Shown one piece after another: positions 21,718 to 31,639 of a stretch of DNA of 64,000 nucleotides. The notes under the pieces were generated by a model that made no database searches, was not told the origin of the DNA, and was given only the letters and a program-made list of their open reading frames with translations. How positions within the stretch are numbered: position 1 is the first letter of the stretch; each line of letters starts with the position of its first letter. The position numbers and the translations under genes are program-made. Origin of the DNA: Planococcus citri (lineage: Eukaryota > Arthropoda > Insecta > Hemiptera > Pseudococcidae); the NCBI RefSeq assembly GCF_950023065.1, contig NC_088678.1, positions 28,758,580-28,822,579 on the forward strand, given 5' to 3'.

Positions 21718-21959
21718 CTCTCTAAATTTGAAACAGACAATTTCACTGCTTAGCAGTCACGACATTTTGCCTTTTTAAAGCAGTAGTTTTTTTTTACTGC
21801 AAAACAGTGAAAAATTACTGAATTGGTCAGTCAAAATGATTTTTTACTGACCAATTCAGTAATTTTTCACTGTTTTGCAGTAAAAAAAAACTACTGCTTT
21901 AAAAAGGCAAAATGTCGTGACTGCTAAGCAGTGAAATTGACTGTTTCAAATTTAGAGAG
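21718..21959. mobile_element. Near-perfect 242-bp hairpin MITE, TA flanks
   Basis: CTCTCTAAATTTGAAACAG starts a left arm that is matched base for base by the right arm ending CAAATTTAGAGAG. I saw one mismatch in about 110 pairs, with a loop near 21830-21845. A TA dinucleotide flanks each end (21716-21717, 21960-21961), consistent with a Tc1/mariner-type target. Internal stems include ACTGAATTGGTCAGT and TGCTTAGCAGTCACGAC. No coding content. The near identity of the arms implies a recent origin or gene conversion. Confidence 0.8.
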
Positions 21960-21993
21960 TACACAATGATTTTTTTTATCTACTTTACCCTCC

Positions 21994-22003
21994 GGGGGGG
22001 GGG
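21994..22003 (+). repeat. Poly-G tract (10 G)
   Basis: Ten consecutive G, 35 bases right of the hairpin element. Confidence 0.95.
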
Positions 22004-22154
22004 ATGTTTTAAAAACATTTTCGGTTTGAATAACGAAGTAGGTATTTGAAGTTCTCTGCCCAATTTTTCTTTCATAATCTTTTTTTTTTTTACCAAACTT
22101 CATGATTTTAATATCTATGATTTTTTTCACTGATGTTCAATAGGTACGTTTTTT

Positions 22155-22828
22155 AGAGTTTGAAAAAACTCTATTGTAATCACTTTTTCATAGTCGTCAA
22201 CGTCGTCGTCGTCGTCGTCGTCAACGTCGTCGTAGCATTTTAATTATTAAAATGCTAAGCAATATGCAAAAAATTCTGATGCCGGGTTCTTCGAATTTTT
22301 GGAAACCACTTTCCAAAATGACGTCGAAGAGACCCAAAAGTCGCCAATAATGACTCAATTATTGTCAGTGGTTCATAAAGAACCACTTTCAGGTGACGAC
22401 GATCCACTGTTTGAATTGTTGCAGTCTCATTACAACCAGATAACCGATGTTACTTTAAAAACGAAGCTGCGCAACACTTTCTTAGACATAATAAAACAAA
22501 TGGATATAGAAAATGGAAATACTGGAGCTATGTTTAAATTCTTACGAGAACAGTGCAATGCTAGCAACAAAAAGAAAACGTATACATATAAGCGAAAAAT
22601 TTACGATGTTATAATGGCTGGAACGGTAGATGAGGACGAGTTACTTGACGACAAAGAAGTAAATGTTGATGAATCGACAAAAATTGGAAGTGTAAAAATT
22701 TTAAAGTTTGAACCGTATTGATGTCTATAGTTAGTATTTTGTTTTGTGAATTTCCGATTAAATCCATTTAAATAAATTTGAAAACAGCAAAAACTCTCTT
22801 GTAATCAGCGAATAGCTGATGGCTTGTT
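22155..22828 (+). mobile_element. Helentron-like element carrying a gene fragment
   Basis: The ends match the element at 18886-19430: GAAAAAACTCTATTGTAATC, CACTTTTTC, a GTC microsatellite (22195-22235), AAAATGCTAAGCAATATGCA on the left, and CAGCAAAAACTCTCTTGTAA then TCAGCGAATAGCTGATGGCT on the right. Between about 22270 and 22780 the sequence is unique, is less T-rich and holds a continuous reading frame. That is the pattern of a captured host fragment. Class by analogy only. Confidence 0.5.
22251..22721 (+). CDS. ORF with BESS-like segment (captured gene fragment?)
   Basis: The frame is open from 22251 (after a TAA) to the stop at 22719-22721. The first in-frame ATG gives MTQLLSVVHKEPLSGDDDPL. 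About 30 residues in, DPLFELLQSHY...KTKLRNTFLDIIKQM has the spacing of BESS motifs found at the C-terminus of MADF-BESS DNA-associated proteins: acidic start, hydrophobic heptad, K..R..I..II. The later part is acidic (DEDELLDDKE). The N-terminal MADF domain is absent. An AATAAA lies about 50 bases below the stop. Codon order is intact, unlike most frames in the window. Function unknown; BESS identity tentative. Confidence 0.4.
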   Translation, partial: NAKQYAKNSDAGFFEFLETTFQNDVEETQKSPIMTQLLSVVHKEPLSGDDDPLFELLQSHYNQITDVTLKTKLRNTFLDIIKQMDIENGNTGAMFKFLREQCNASNKKKTYTYKRKIYDVIMAGTVDEDELLDDKEVNVDESTKIGSVKILKFEPY

Positions 22829-23149
22829 ATTATTATTTTCATTTTGAAATATCAGATACATATCTCGAACGACTTTGATTTGATTTTTAATGTTAATTTT
22901 GATGTCAAGCATGAAAAAAGTAGGTATACCTACTTAATGAATAGAAATTGCCTAAAATTGATTTGAAATTGAGGTTATATTTACAACGATTGCTTGGAAT
23001 ATTATTTAAAGTGAATAATGTACGTATCGTATCTCAAAATTTGAAAAAAAGGTTGCAAAAATTAAAAGTAATTCGCCTAATGAAGAACGCGAGGAGCAAA
23101 AAAATGATTTTTGTGAACGTGATTTATGGCTCATAAGTTATGAATCACG

Positions 23150-23232
23150 AATCACAGCTGAAAAAATGATTCGAATCATGAATTGAATCGCGATATTTTT
23201 GTTTCGAATCGTGCGAATCATCCCTAACCCTG
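23150..23232 (-). repeat. Solo hAT-like terminus
   Basis: Read inverted, it starts CAGGGTTAGGGATGATTCG and continues with GATTCG-type repeats and inverted GATTCGAATC. No partner end is visible nearby, so this is a truncated element if real. Confidence 0.3.
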
Positions 23233-23444
23233 GAAGATAGATGAAATTTTGCATTTTACTAGTCTTATACATGGGTAAGTACATAATTTGCAAAAGAACG
23301 AACATTTTTTTTGAACTTCATAATATGTAATTTCATAAAAATCAGGCATCTTTCTATTAAGAAGTGAAAAATGAATTTTTGAATTGATGCTGAAATTGTG
23401 AAGTTATTTTGATCAAGCTATCAAGAGTTGTTGAAAAAAAAATT

Positions 23445-23532
23445 AAAAACATATATGTAGCATCCAAGCAACTTATAAGTGAATAGCAAAGCAAAAACTC
23501 TCTTTCAATCAGCATTTAGTTGGTTAGTTTAA
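23445..23532 (+). repeat. Family A-like tail, degraded
   Basis: AGCAAAAACTCTCTTTCAAT followed by CAGCATTTAGTTGGTTAGTTT resembles the shared tail of family A and the Helentron-like elements, with the hairpin partly lost. The remainder of 22829-23998 is featureless AT-rich DNA. Confidence 0.45.
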
Positions 23533-23998
23533 TCAATTTTGTCTATGGTATTCCGAATCCATAGTTTGAACAAAATTTTTCGTACAATGCAGATTGCAAT
23601 CAAATTTTTTTTTCATGTTTTATTTTTCCAATTTTCGACATTTTTAGTCATTTTTGAATTAATTTTGCCGTTTTATCACGTTTTTCTCAATTTTTAACCA
23701 TATAAGTAATGTATGTCAATTTTACTGTTTTATTTTTTTTTGATAGTTTCAAGTACTTTCTTTCATATTTTTGCTACATTTTGTAAAACCTTTTCTGAGT
23801 ACTTATTCTGTCAAGGCATTTTATCAATTTTTTCCCTATTTTGAATCAGTTTTAAAGCATCGACGAATTCTGATAGGTCGAATTTATTGCAACTTCAATC
23901 AACTTTACACAGATTACGTAGCAATGTTTTGAACTTTTGACGCGTGGAAAATATTTTCCATTAATTTTTGAACCTGTTGCATCAATTTAGCGTGATTA

Positions 23999-24061
23999 CG
24001 TTATGAAAATTCAGTATAGATTGGTAGATGCGTTATGAAAATTCAGTATAGATTGGTAGAT
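23999..24061 (+). repeat. Two-copy tandem repeat, 32-bp unit
   Basis: CGTTATGAAAATTCAGTATA then GATTGGTAGATG occurs twice in direct succession without a difference, except that the second copy lacks the last base. Confidence 0.95.
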
Positions 24062-25959
24062 TTGTAAGTACATTCATACATACGAGTAACTACATTAGGA
24101 TGGACCGAAAATGACGAAATTGGGTTTCACAAGTTCCAATACCTACCGCGGAAAACTTGCCCCTAGGGAAGCATATTAAAAAAATGTAAAAAAAAATCGG
24201 ATCGAATAATATCTTCCGATTGTGCAAGGGCCATCAATTTTTCAAAAATTGGCAAAAATAAATTATTTCAAAAATTGTAAAAATGACTAAAAATTGTTCA
24301 AATAAAATTTTAATGTTTTTGTCTACATTATTTAGACCAGAAATGATGATTGTTTTGGATCTTTGTTTTCAATTTTTAAAAAATAGACAATTACACTTCG
24401 GCTGTTATTTTGAAGTAAGTCTCAGAATAAAACTTCGGAAACAAGACTTTTTGCTTAAAAAGTGTCATCATGCTGGTCTAAATAACAAATAAAAAATAAC
24501 TGAGACCATTTTCAGCCTTTTTTGCAATTTTTGAAAAGGTTGAATTGTGTCATTTTTTGAAAAATTGATTGCCCCTGCGTGATTGGAAGATATTAATCAA
24601 TCCGATGTTTCTTAGTTTTCCGTGATATTGGAACATGCGAAACCAATTTCATCATTTTCGGGGCATCCTAACACGTACAATGTACGTACTTACCTATGTA
24701 CCTACTCAGATAGAAAAAAATGGATTTGAAAAAATGAAAAATTGTGCTACTTAGAACTTCCAACTAATAAATTTGAATTGGAACCAACTATCTGTAAATC
24801 CAATATTCTGTGGTTTTAAAAATTAAGGACATTTTCATATATGTATTAGTACAAAATGTGTCACTCCTGTCCTTCCTATCATTTTCGCTTAGAACAATAT
24901 GTTAGTCTTGAATAAATATCTTTACTTACCTACTTAACCCATTTGGTACCATACATTGATTAGTTTACAAAAATTAACGTGAAAAAAATCAAAGATAATC
25001 AACGGCTTATTCAAAATCGATGAGTCTATACTTTTTGAGAAGCTGCATAAAAGTTCATAAAAACGAAAAATTGAAGTAGGTACAATAAGGGAAAAATGAC
25101 ACCATCAACACTTTTTGAAGCTTTGAAAGGTGAGTTAGAAAAAATGAAAATTTCGGTCAGAATTTTGGAAGTGAATAGAACATTTTGGAAAAATATATGC
25201 ACTCGTATTTCTGTTTTTTTATTTTTTTTTATTTTACTGATTTCAAATCTCCACTTTCTCCCCTGTTCAATTCCTCACTACTCTTTGTGCCCAAAAATTT
25301 TGGATTTGGCTACCCTAGAATGTCAATAATAATTTTGCGATATTTCCCTTTCCTTTTCAGATGGCAATCTTTCATATTTTTTGTGAACACTCACATCACC
25401 CTATTTCTTCGTGGTATCATGCTTATGCCCCGATACAGTAAATGCCAGATCACCTACACCCCCTCCTCCATGAACGAGGGGTGCGTCGGTACCTGTACAA
25501 CATAAAATTGAACTCATGTTTATTTGGGCACAAATGACATATTGTAGGCATATTTTTAAAACCCCTGTAGTACTCCACGACTTGACCCAAAATCACTATT
25601 ATTTATGTTGTTGGTCTTAGATTCTGTTAGGGAAGTGACCTTTTCAGTGGTCCCAACCTGCTCGTAGATGTCACTCGACGCCAAAAAGTCTCAAAACCGG
25701 TGAATTTGCTTATATCCATGTGGTTCTATGTAGTTGTTGTATTCTCAAAATGCTCAACAATAATTTTTTTCAACTACTTATCCTTCTTTTCGAGCGCCCA
25801 ATTCGTCTCAAATATCCTCACTTCACCCAGAATAACAACTTCTCGTACTTACTCAACTGATGATCCCTTGATCCTTCGATGCAGTTTCGGAACACCTCCC
25901 CCATTCCCCCGTTCTCACTCTCGAGTACAAATGGAGACTAAAAACACTCGACTATGACG
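24062..25959. other. Non-coding DNA, no gene seen
   Basis: AT-rich to about 25230, then a less biased stretch (25230-25960) with several short frames on the plus strand. None shows a domain, a signal peptide or splice context that I can support. Confidence 0.45.
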
Positions 25960-26720
25960 ACATGTGGCACGTCGTAGGTATAACAAAACTACTCCGTTTC
26001 ATTGTTTTAACAAAACGAACTAGGCGCTTTAATTAAGAGATAGTATACTCGTACTGTCGTACTACTCGCATATATGTATTTGTAGGTAGAGAGTACCATA
26101 CGTATAACGTAGTATAATGGTAGTGGTAGCGAGGCAATTATAAAATGTGAAACTTTAATACCAGCTGTAGGTACTATTTCCTTCGATATATAGTTGTACG
26201 AATATAGAGAATATAGCATGGAATATTGTTGTTGGTAGGTTCGTATAGGTAGGTTGGGTGGATAAGTAGATATACGTATACAAAAGCGAATTGGCGTCAA
26301 AAGCGATTACACTCCTATGGGACATTCTTGTATTTTCTGACGTCATCGGCGGCGTGGTGCGTGCTGTAGAGCCTATGCTTTTGCCGGGACAATTCTCTAG
26401 TACGATTTTATGCTTACGTAGCATAACGTACTTATATACGTATGTAGTGTGTCGAATACGTGGCCTGCACTATCGTGTGGTGTAGGTATTTCAAAGCAGT
26501 CTGTAGGTTGAAGGTAGGTAGATAGCTGGGTACTTGGTAGGCATAGACGCGTAAAATTATTGGCACATTTACAAAAGACACAGTCGTGTATTTTGACATT
26601 TCCATCGCCTGGTTAAATATTATACCTTCGTGATTTTTTGCCTTATACGTTGTGCTGTTCCGAATGTAGGTTCGACATTTCGATGCTATTTGCAAAGGTA
26701 TAAGATCATAAGTGTGACGA
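25960..26720. other. Low-repeat stretch rich in GTA and CpG
   Basis: Dense in TACGTA, GTAGGTA and CTCGTA words, with a TGACGTCA palindrome near 26339. No repeat family member. Candidate host non-coding functional DNA on composition only. Confidence 0.3.
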
Positions 26721-26814
26721 GAGAATAGTTGGTACTATATTCACTGATTTTTCTGTTGATCTTAAAGTTGCAATGTAGAATGTAGGCGATGGAATTGGAA
26801 AATTACTAACAAAG

Positions 26815-27230
26815 GAACCTCGTCTACTCGTCTCCTTCGATTTTGCTGAAATTTGGTACACTGAAATTTCATGTCACCAATACCACAGAATCAAATTTTC
26901 AGTTGCTCAAGTTGATTGCAGCACCTTCTGGAGCGATTCCAAAATGCTGGAGGAAAACTAATTTCTGCTGGAGGCTCCACTTCGTCTCGAAAATGATCAC
27001 AATTGGTTCATGAGTCGACTTTTGGTATTCAAACCCAAATTTTCATCTTATGGTTTACCGTTCTTAAGAAAACCTTGTCAATAAATAAGCTACTTCAGCC
27101 ATTTTCAAAAATTTGTCAAAATTCGAAAAATTTACTTCGCTAGCTGAACTTTGGTTCTGAGATATGGGTGACATGAACTTTCAGTGAGGTTGATTTCAGT
27201 CAATTCGTAGGTGACGAGTTGACGAGGTTC
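26815..27230. mobile_element. 416-bp terminal-inverted-repeat element
   Basis: The left end GAACCTCGTCTACTCGTCTC and the right end read inverted GAACCTCGTCAACTCGTCAC agree in 18 of 20 positions. The interior pairs further (TGAAATTTCATGTCACC against GGTGACATGAACTTTCA). There is no transposase frame. I found no clear target duplication. Confidence 0.7.
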
Positions 27231-27307
27231 ATTTGTAAGAATATGAGAATCGAAATTGATGTTTTCTATCATTGTGAGGAGAAGTTGTCGAGTATTGTAA
27301 TTTCATG

Positions 27308-28412
27308 AAAATGATTTTATTGTACGAGGAAAGTTGGCTACAATCATGATATCTATAAGTTGCTTGTTGTGGTGTTAGCGGTGTTGCTGGCAAATGCTGA
27401 TACGTGTCTTAGTTGTATTGTACCTTATACTTTTTCATGTTCTAGAAATTGAGAAAATATTGAAAAATTTCCAATTTAGTGGTTGTGTTTTGCATGAATT
27501 TTCCGAAAATATTAAAGTCATTTTACCAAACATGTGATTTAGTGGTGTAGTTTCTATTGGATTTGTTTGCTTAAAAATGAACTTCACAGAATGCCAGTTG
27601 GAAATCCCGTTTTTGCAGATCTCATTATACCAGGTGATATTGCCCTTTTTCCAGATATTGTTCGCATGCATTGGATAGATATTTTTTTCAATTCGTATTA
27701 AAACCTATTAAATTGCTAACTTTTCGAGTTCGTGATGGGGGGGGGGGCAGGCAATGAATTTTCTTCAAATGAAACTGGTATTGGTTGGTATCGAGCTCCA
27801 GGAAGATTTGATTGGAAAATTGTTCCAGAAATTTTAAATCTATTCGATGCTAGCACGGTTGTTCCCACTTGAAAAGTAATTCTAAAAAAGTGACCCGAAA
27901 AACCTCATTTCCCATGAATTTTTTTTTAATCAAAAAATTTTATGAATTTTTTTTTTATTAAAAATGTATTTATTCTTGTATTAGAATTCTACTGAATAAG
28001 CCACTATTGAAAACAAAAATTAGCTTCTGTCCCCGAAGCAATGTTGGCTCCTGCTACAGAGTCATAAAAAAAAGCAAAGGAAGAAAATGTTTCAAAAATT
28101 CACGTGAACATTTTTTGAAAATTTTCCAATAATATTTTGATTGGGGCTATAAATATGTACCTGAAATGAAAAATTTCTGTGCCCGAGTCAGAATTCCCCT
28201 AGAAATACATTTTATAGACCTTTCTTTCGGGTGTTTTTTGAAAAATGTCCTCATTTCATTTTCAAAGTTTATTCTTTAAAAAAGCTTACCTATTTAGAAA
28301 AATTCTAAAATAAAAATCACATAAAATTTATTTTATTTTTTTTCAACTGTGTGAACTGGCGCCTTACAAACGATTGTGATTAGGTCTATTTACCTCAAAT
28401 GTTAATAAAGCA
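27308..28412 (+). repeat. Tandem duplication of about 1 kb, copy A
   Basis: It shares, in order, TACAATCATGATA, AAATTGAGAAAATATTGAA, TCATTTTACCAAACATGTGA, a poly-G run (27737), AAAAGTAATTCTAAAAAAGT, CTGAATAAGCCACTATTGAA and GATTGTGATTAGG with copy B (28413-29305). It also has extra sequence, so its length is greater. No coding frame is conserved between the copies, so selection on a protein is unlikely. Confidence 0.8.
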
Positions 28413-29305
28413 AAAATGATTTACTTATTGTGCGAGTAAAATTTGCTACAATCATGATAAGTTGTTTGTTGTGGTATTAGTGGGATTGCTGGTGAATGTT
28501 GATACATTTCTACGTTTGTTAGTTGTATGCTATTGTATATACCTTATACTTTTTTATTTTCTAGAAATTGAGAAAATATTGAAGAATTTCCAATTTAGTT
28601 GTTGTATTTTGCATGAATTGGCCGAGAATATTGAAAGTCATTTTACCAAACATGTGATTTGGTGCTGTTTTCAGTATCTTTTAACGCTACCTTCAATTTG
28701 TATTAAAACCCATTAAAATGCTTTCTTTCCGAGCTCGTGTAGGGGGGGGGGATGAATTCTCTTCAAATAGAACTGGTATCAAGCTCCATGAAGATCTAAT
28801 TGGGAAATCTTTCAGAAATTTTAAATCTATGTGACGTTAGCACGGTTGTTTTCACTTGAAAAGTAATTCTAAAAAAGTGACCTGGGAAACCTCTCTTCCC
28901 CGTGAAATTTTTTCAAAGAGTCAAAAAATTGGTATGCAAATTTTTTTTTATTACAAATGTATTTATTCATGTATCAAAATTATACTGAATAAGCCACTAT
29001 TGAAAACAGAAATTAGCTCTTGTCCTCGAAGTATAATGTTAGCTCCTGCAACAGAGCCATAAAAAACAAAGGAAGAAAATGTTTCAAAAATTCACTCGAA
29101 AATTTTTCGAAAATAATTTAATTGGGACTATAAATGCCTAAAATTCTTTAATTTCATTTTCGAAGTTTAGTCTTAAAAAGAGCTTACCTATTCAGAGAAA
29201 TTCTGAAATAGATATTACAGAAATACAATTTCTTTCCAATTGCGTGGAATGGCTCTGTATGAAAGGATTGTGATTGGGGCTATTTATCTCCAATGTTCTT
29301 CGTTT
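28413..29305 (+). repeat. Tandem duplication of about 1 kb, copy B
   Basis: Counterpart of 27308-28412 with many point differences and small deletions. The poly-G run recurs at the matching place (28742-28751). Confidence 0.8.
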
Positions 29306-30303
29306 TGTAAGATGTCAGAATTTTTTTATCAGTGTTCTGTTGTCTTCAAAAACTTGTTTGAATTTCTAAACAACTTTTCAACGTGAACAAAAAATTATCT
29401 CTTCTTACAAAGTATGTATGTAGTTCATCTATATGGAACTGAAACTGGTATTGGCAAATGTAGTTTTAAATTTCTTCTAGCTCTTTCAATAATTTTTAAG
29501 CTATGAAAACATAATACGCTACACTTGACCATCAAAGTCGACAAATTTCAATTTTATGAAATTTTGCGAGTCTTGTAAAAATTTTTAGTGTTTTTTAATT
29601 CAGTTTTAATGGGTATAGAGCAGGTTAATAAAGAACATTTTTTGTTCGTCTCAGAAATTGGTGTCAGAATCAATGATCTGAATTTTAGAAATTTCACTGA
29701 GCAGTGTAAATATTTCAAAAAATCAATATTTTTTACAAGTTGTATAAAATTTTTCAAAAATTGAGATTTTGACGACTTTGAAGGTCTGCTGGTTTTGTGA
29801 GATTTCCTATCTTTAGAATTAAATGAGCTAAAATAAATTTAAATCTTAAAGAAAATGAACTATAAGTATTGCGTAAAACAACATTTTTCGTTCGCCTTGA
29901 AAAGGTGTTCAGAAATTTGCCTTTTTTTTCAAAAATTCAGACAAGTTTTTCAGAAGAGAAATTGAAAAAAAATCTTATTCGTCTTATGAAATGAAGTACC
30001 TACATTGATTATGAATAACAGTCCCTGTTACAAGTTTCCCGCATCAAAAGCAGAGATTTTTCGATGAAAATTAAACTCCTCCCCTTTTATACTTGGACAC
30101 TGCTGAAAAGCACGCGGGTTCTTGAAAAGTAATCTTGATGCATAATTTGAGAATTTTGTATAAAAAAATGTTCATTTGGTACAGTTTTTTGATTTTTTCA
30201 ACTTTCAGAAGAGTTTTCTGGCTCCTCCTAATTTTTTGATAAGAAACTGAAATTTTCTGGGAATTTTTTCTGTAAAAAAAAAAAAGAAAACCAACTCAAT
30301 TGA
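29306..30303. other. Non-coding DNA, no gene seen
   Basis: AT-rich, with no repeat family member recognised. Confidence 0.5.
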
Positions 30304-30311
30304 ATTATGAG

Positions 30312-30693
30312 CAGTGGTGGCAGCCTAGATTTTGCCTGGGTGTAGCGAAACTGGGGTTGGTTGAAAGAAAAAAGTGTCAACTTTTTCTGGGTGTAGCAAC
30401 AATTTTTGAGGTTCTTAAACTGATCAAAAAAGAACAAAAAAGAGAGATTTTTCACTGTTTATTAACTTTTACCACAAAAATTGTGTCTGTGTAGGTAATT
30501 AACTAGCGAAAAACGAACAAAACGAATAGTTATTGCTAAAAACTTGAGTTATATCAATGTAAAATTGGAGAATAATTTTGTTATGGGTGTAGCGAATTTT
30601 TTCTGGGTGTAGCGAACTGTTTTTCTGGGTGTAGCAAACTGCTTCTGGGTGTAGCAGCTTGCTACACCCGCTATACAAAGGCTGCCACCGCTG
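30312..30693. mobile_element. hAT MITE, 382 bp, exact 8-bp target duplication
   Basis: ATTATGAG occurs at 30304-30311 and 30694-30701. The ends are CAGTGGTGGCAGCCT and, inverted, CAGCGGTGGCAGCCT, a hAT-type CAG terminus. Inside, GGGTGTAGC occurs at least six times on the plus strand: two spaced copies near the left end, and four close copies just before an inverted GCTACACCC that forms a hairpin near the right end. No transposase. Confidence 0.9.
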
Positions 30694-31184
30694 ATTATGA
30701 GTTTTGCAAGTATAAATGAACATTGCACACCATTTGTCCTACAAGATATTTAGTTATTCAATTTTTCAATTCAAATTATGTAAATGAACTGTGACGTATA
30801 AACCCAAAATAACTACTGGAAATTAGGATATAGTCTTTTAAAAAATATGTAGGTACATATGCATAATATGATGATAGGTAATGGTTATTCTTCTCATTGG
30901 TTGTAAATGAAGAAAATGCTAAAAAGTGCGTGGTGCGAATAAATAAATCAGAAAAATTTGACGCCAGTTTTTCAAAATGAATTTTTCGAATTTTTGAATT
31001 TTGACATCACAACGAGGGAAAAGGTTAGTGTTGAATGTTGGCGAAATGATCTCGTACCTCATCCTCCACGTTATAAGATGAATTCCGAAAAAAATTAAAA
31101 TTCAACTTACTTACCCTATATCATTAGGTAAACTTTTTATTTCGTGTGGTTGAGTCATTCAAAACTGATCACTTTTTATAAAAC

Positions 31185-31610
31185 CGCCACCAATCAAAGA
31201 CTATTTCACTTCAAAATGTGGTAAATGGCTTAAAATGTAGGTTGAACCTTCCCCTAACTCGTATCAAAATTGTGGCGTAAATGAATAATCCTTAATATTA
31301 TGTTTTTTGAATTTTTTTCTGAAACAACTCAAAAATGATGTTTCAAAATTTGGTATCCTAATCCCCACCACCTCCAAAAAGTTGGGTACCCAAATTCCGA
31401 CCACATTTGAAAGTGCAGCAACCATTAAATACTATTTCACATGAAAATACAGTAAATGGCTTAAAATATAGATTGAACCTTCCCCCAACTCATATTAAAA
31501 TTTTGGAGTTATAGAATAATTCTTTATGGCTTTTTGGGATTTTCTTCCGAGGCACCTCAAAAATGACTGTTTGAATTTGGTACCCTAATCCCGACCACCC
31601 TGAATTTACA
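31185..31610 (+). repeat. Two-copy tandem repeat, about 240-bp unit
   Basis: The CAATCAAAGACTATTTCACT block at 31192 and the CATTAAATACTATTTCACAT block near 31425 each lead to TAAATGGCTTAAAAT, TTGAACCTTCCCC and AACTC, then to ATCCYNACCACC-like ends. An inverted GGGTGGTCGGGATTATGAG follows at 31620. Confidence 0.75.
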
Positions 31611-31639
31611 TGATGTTATGGGTGGTCGGGATTATGAGA

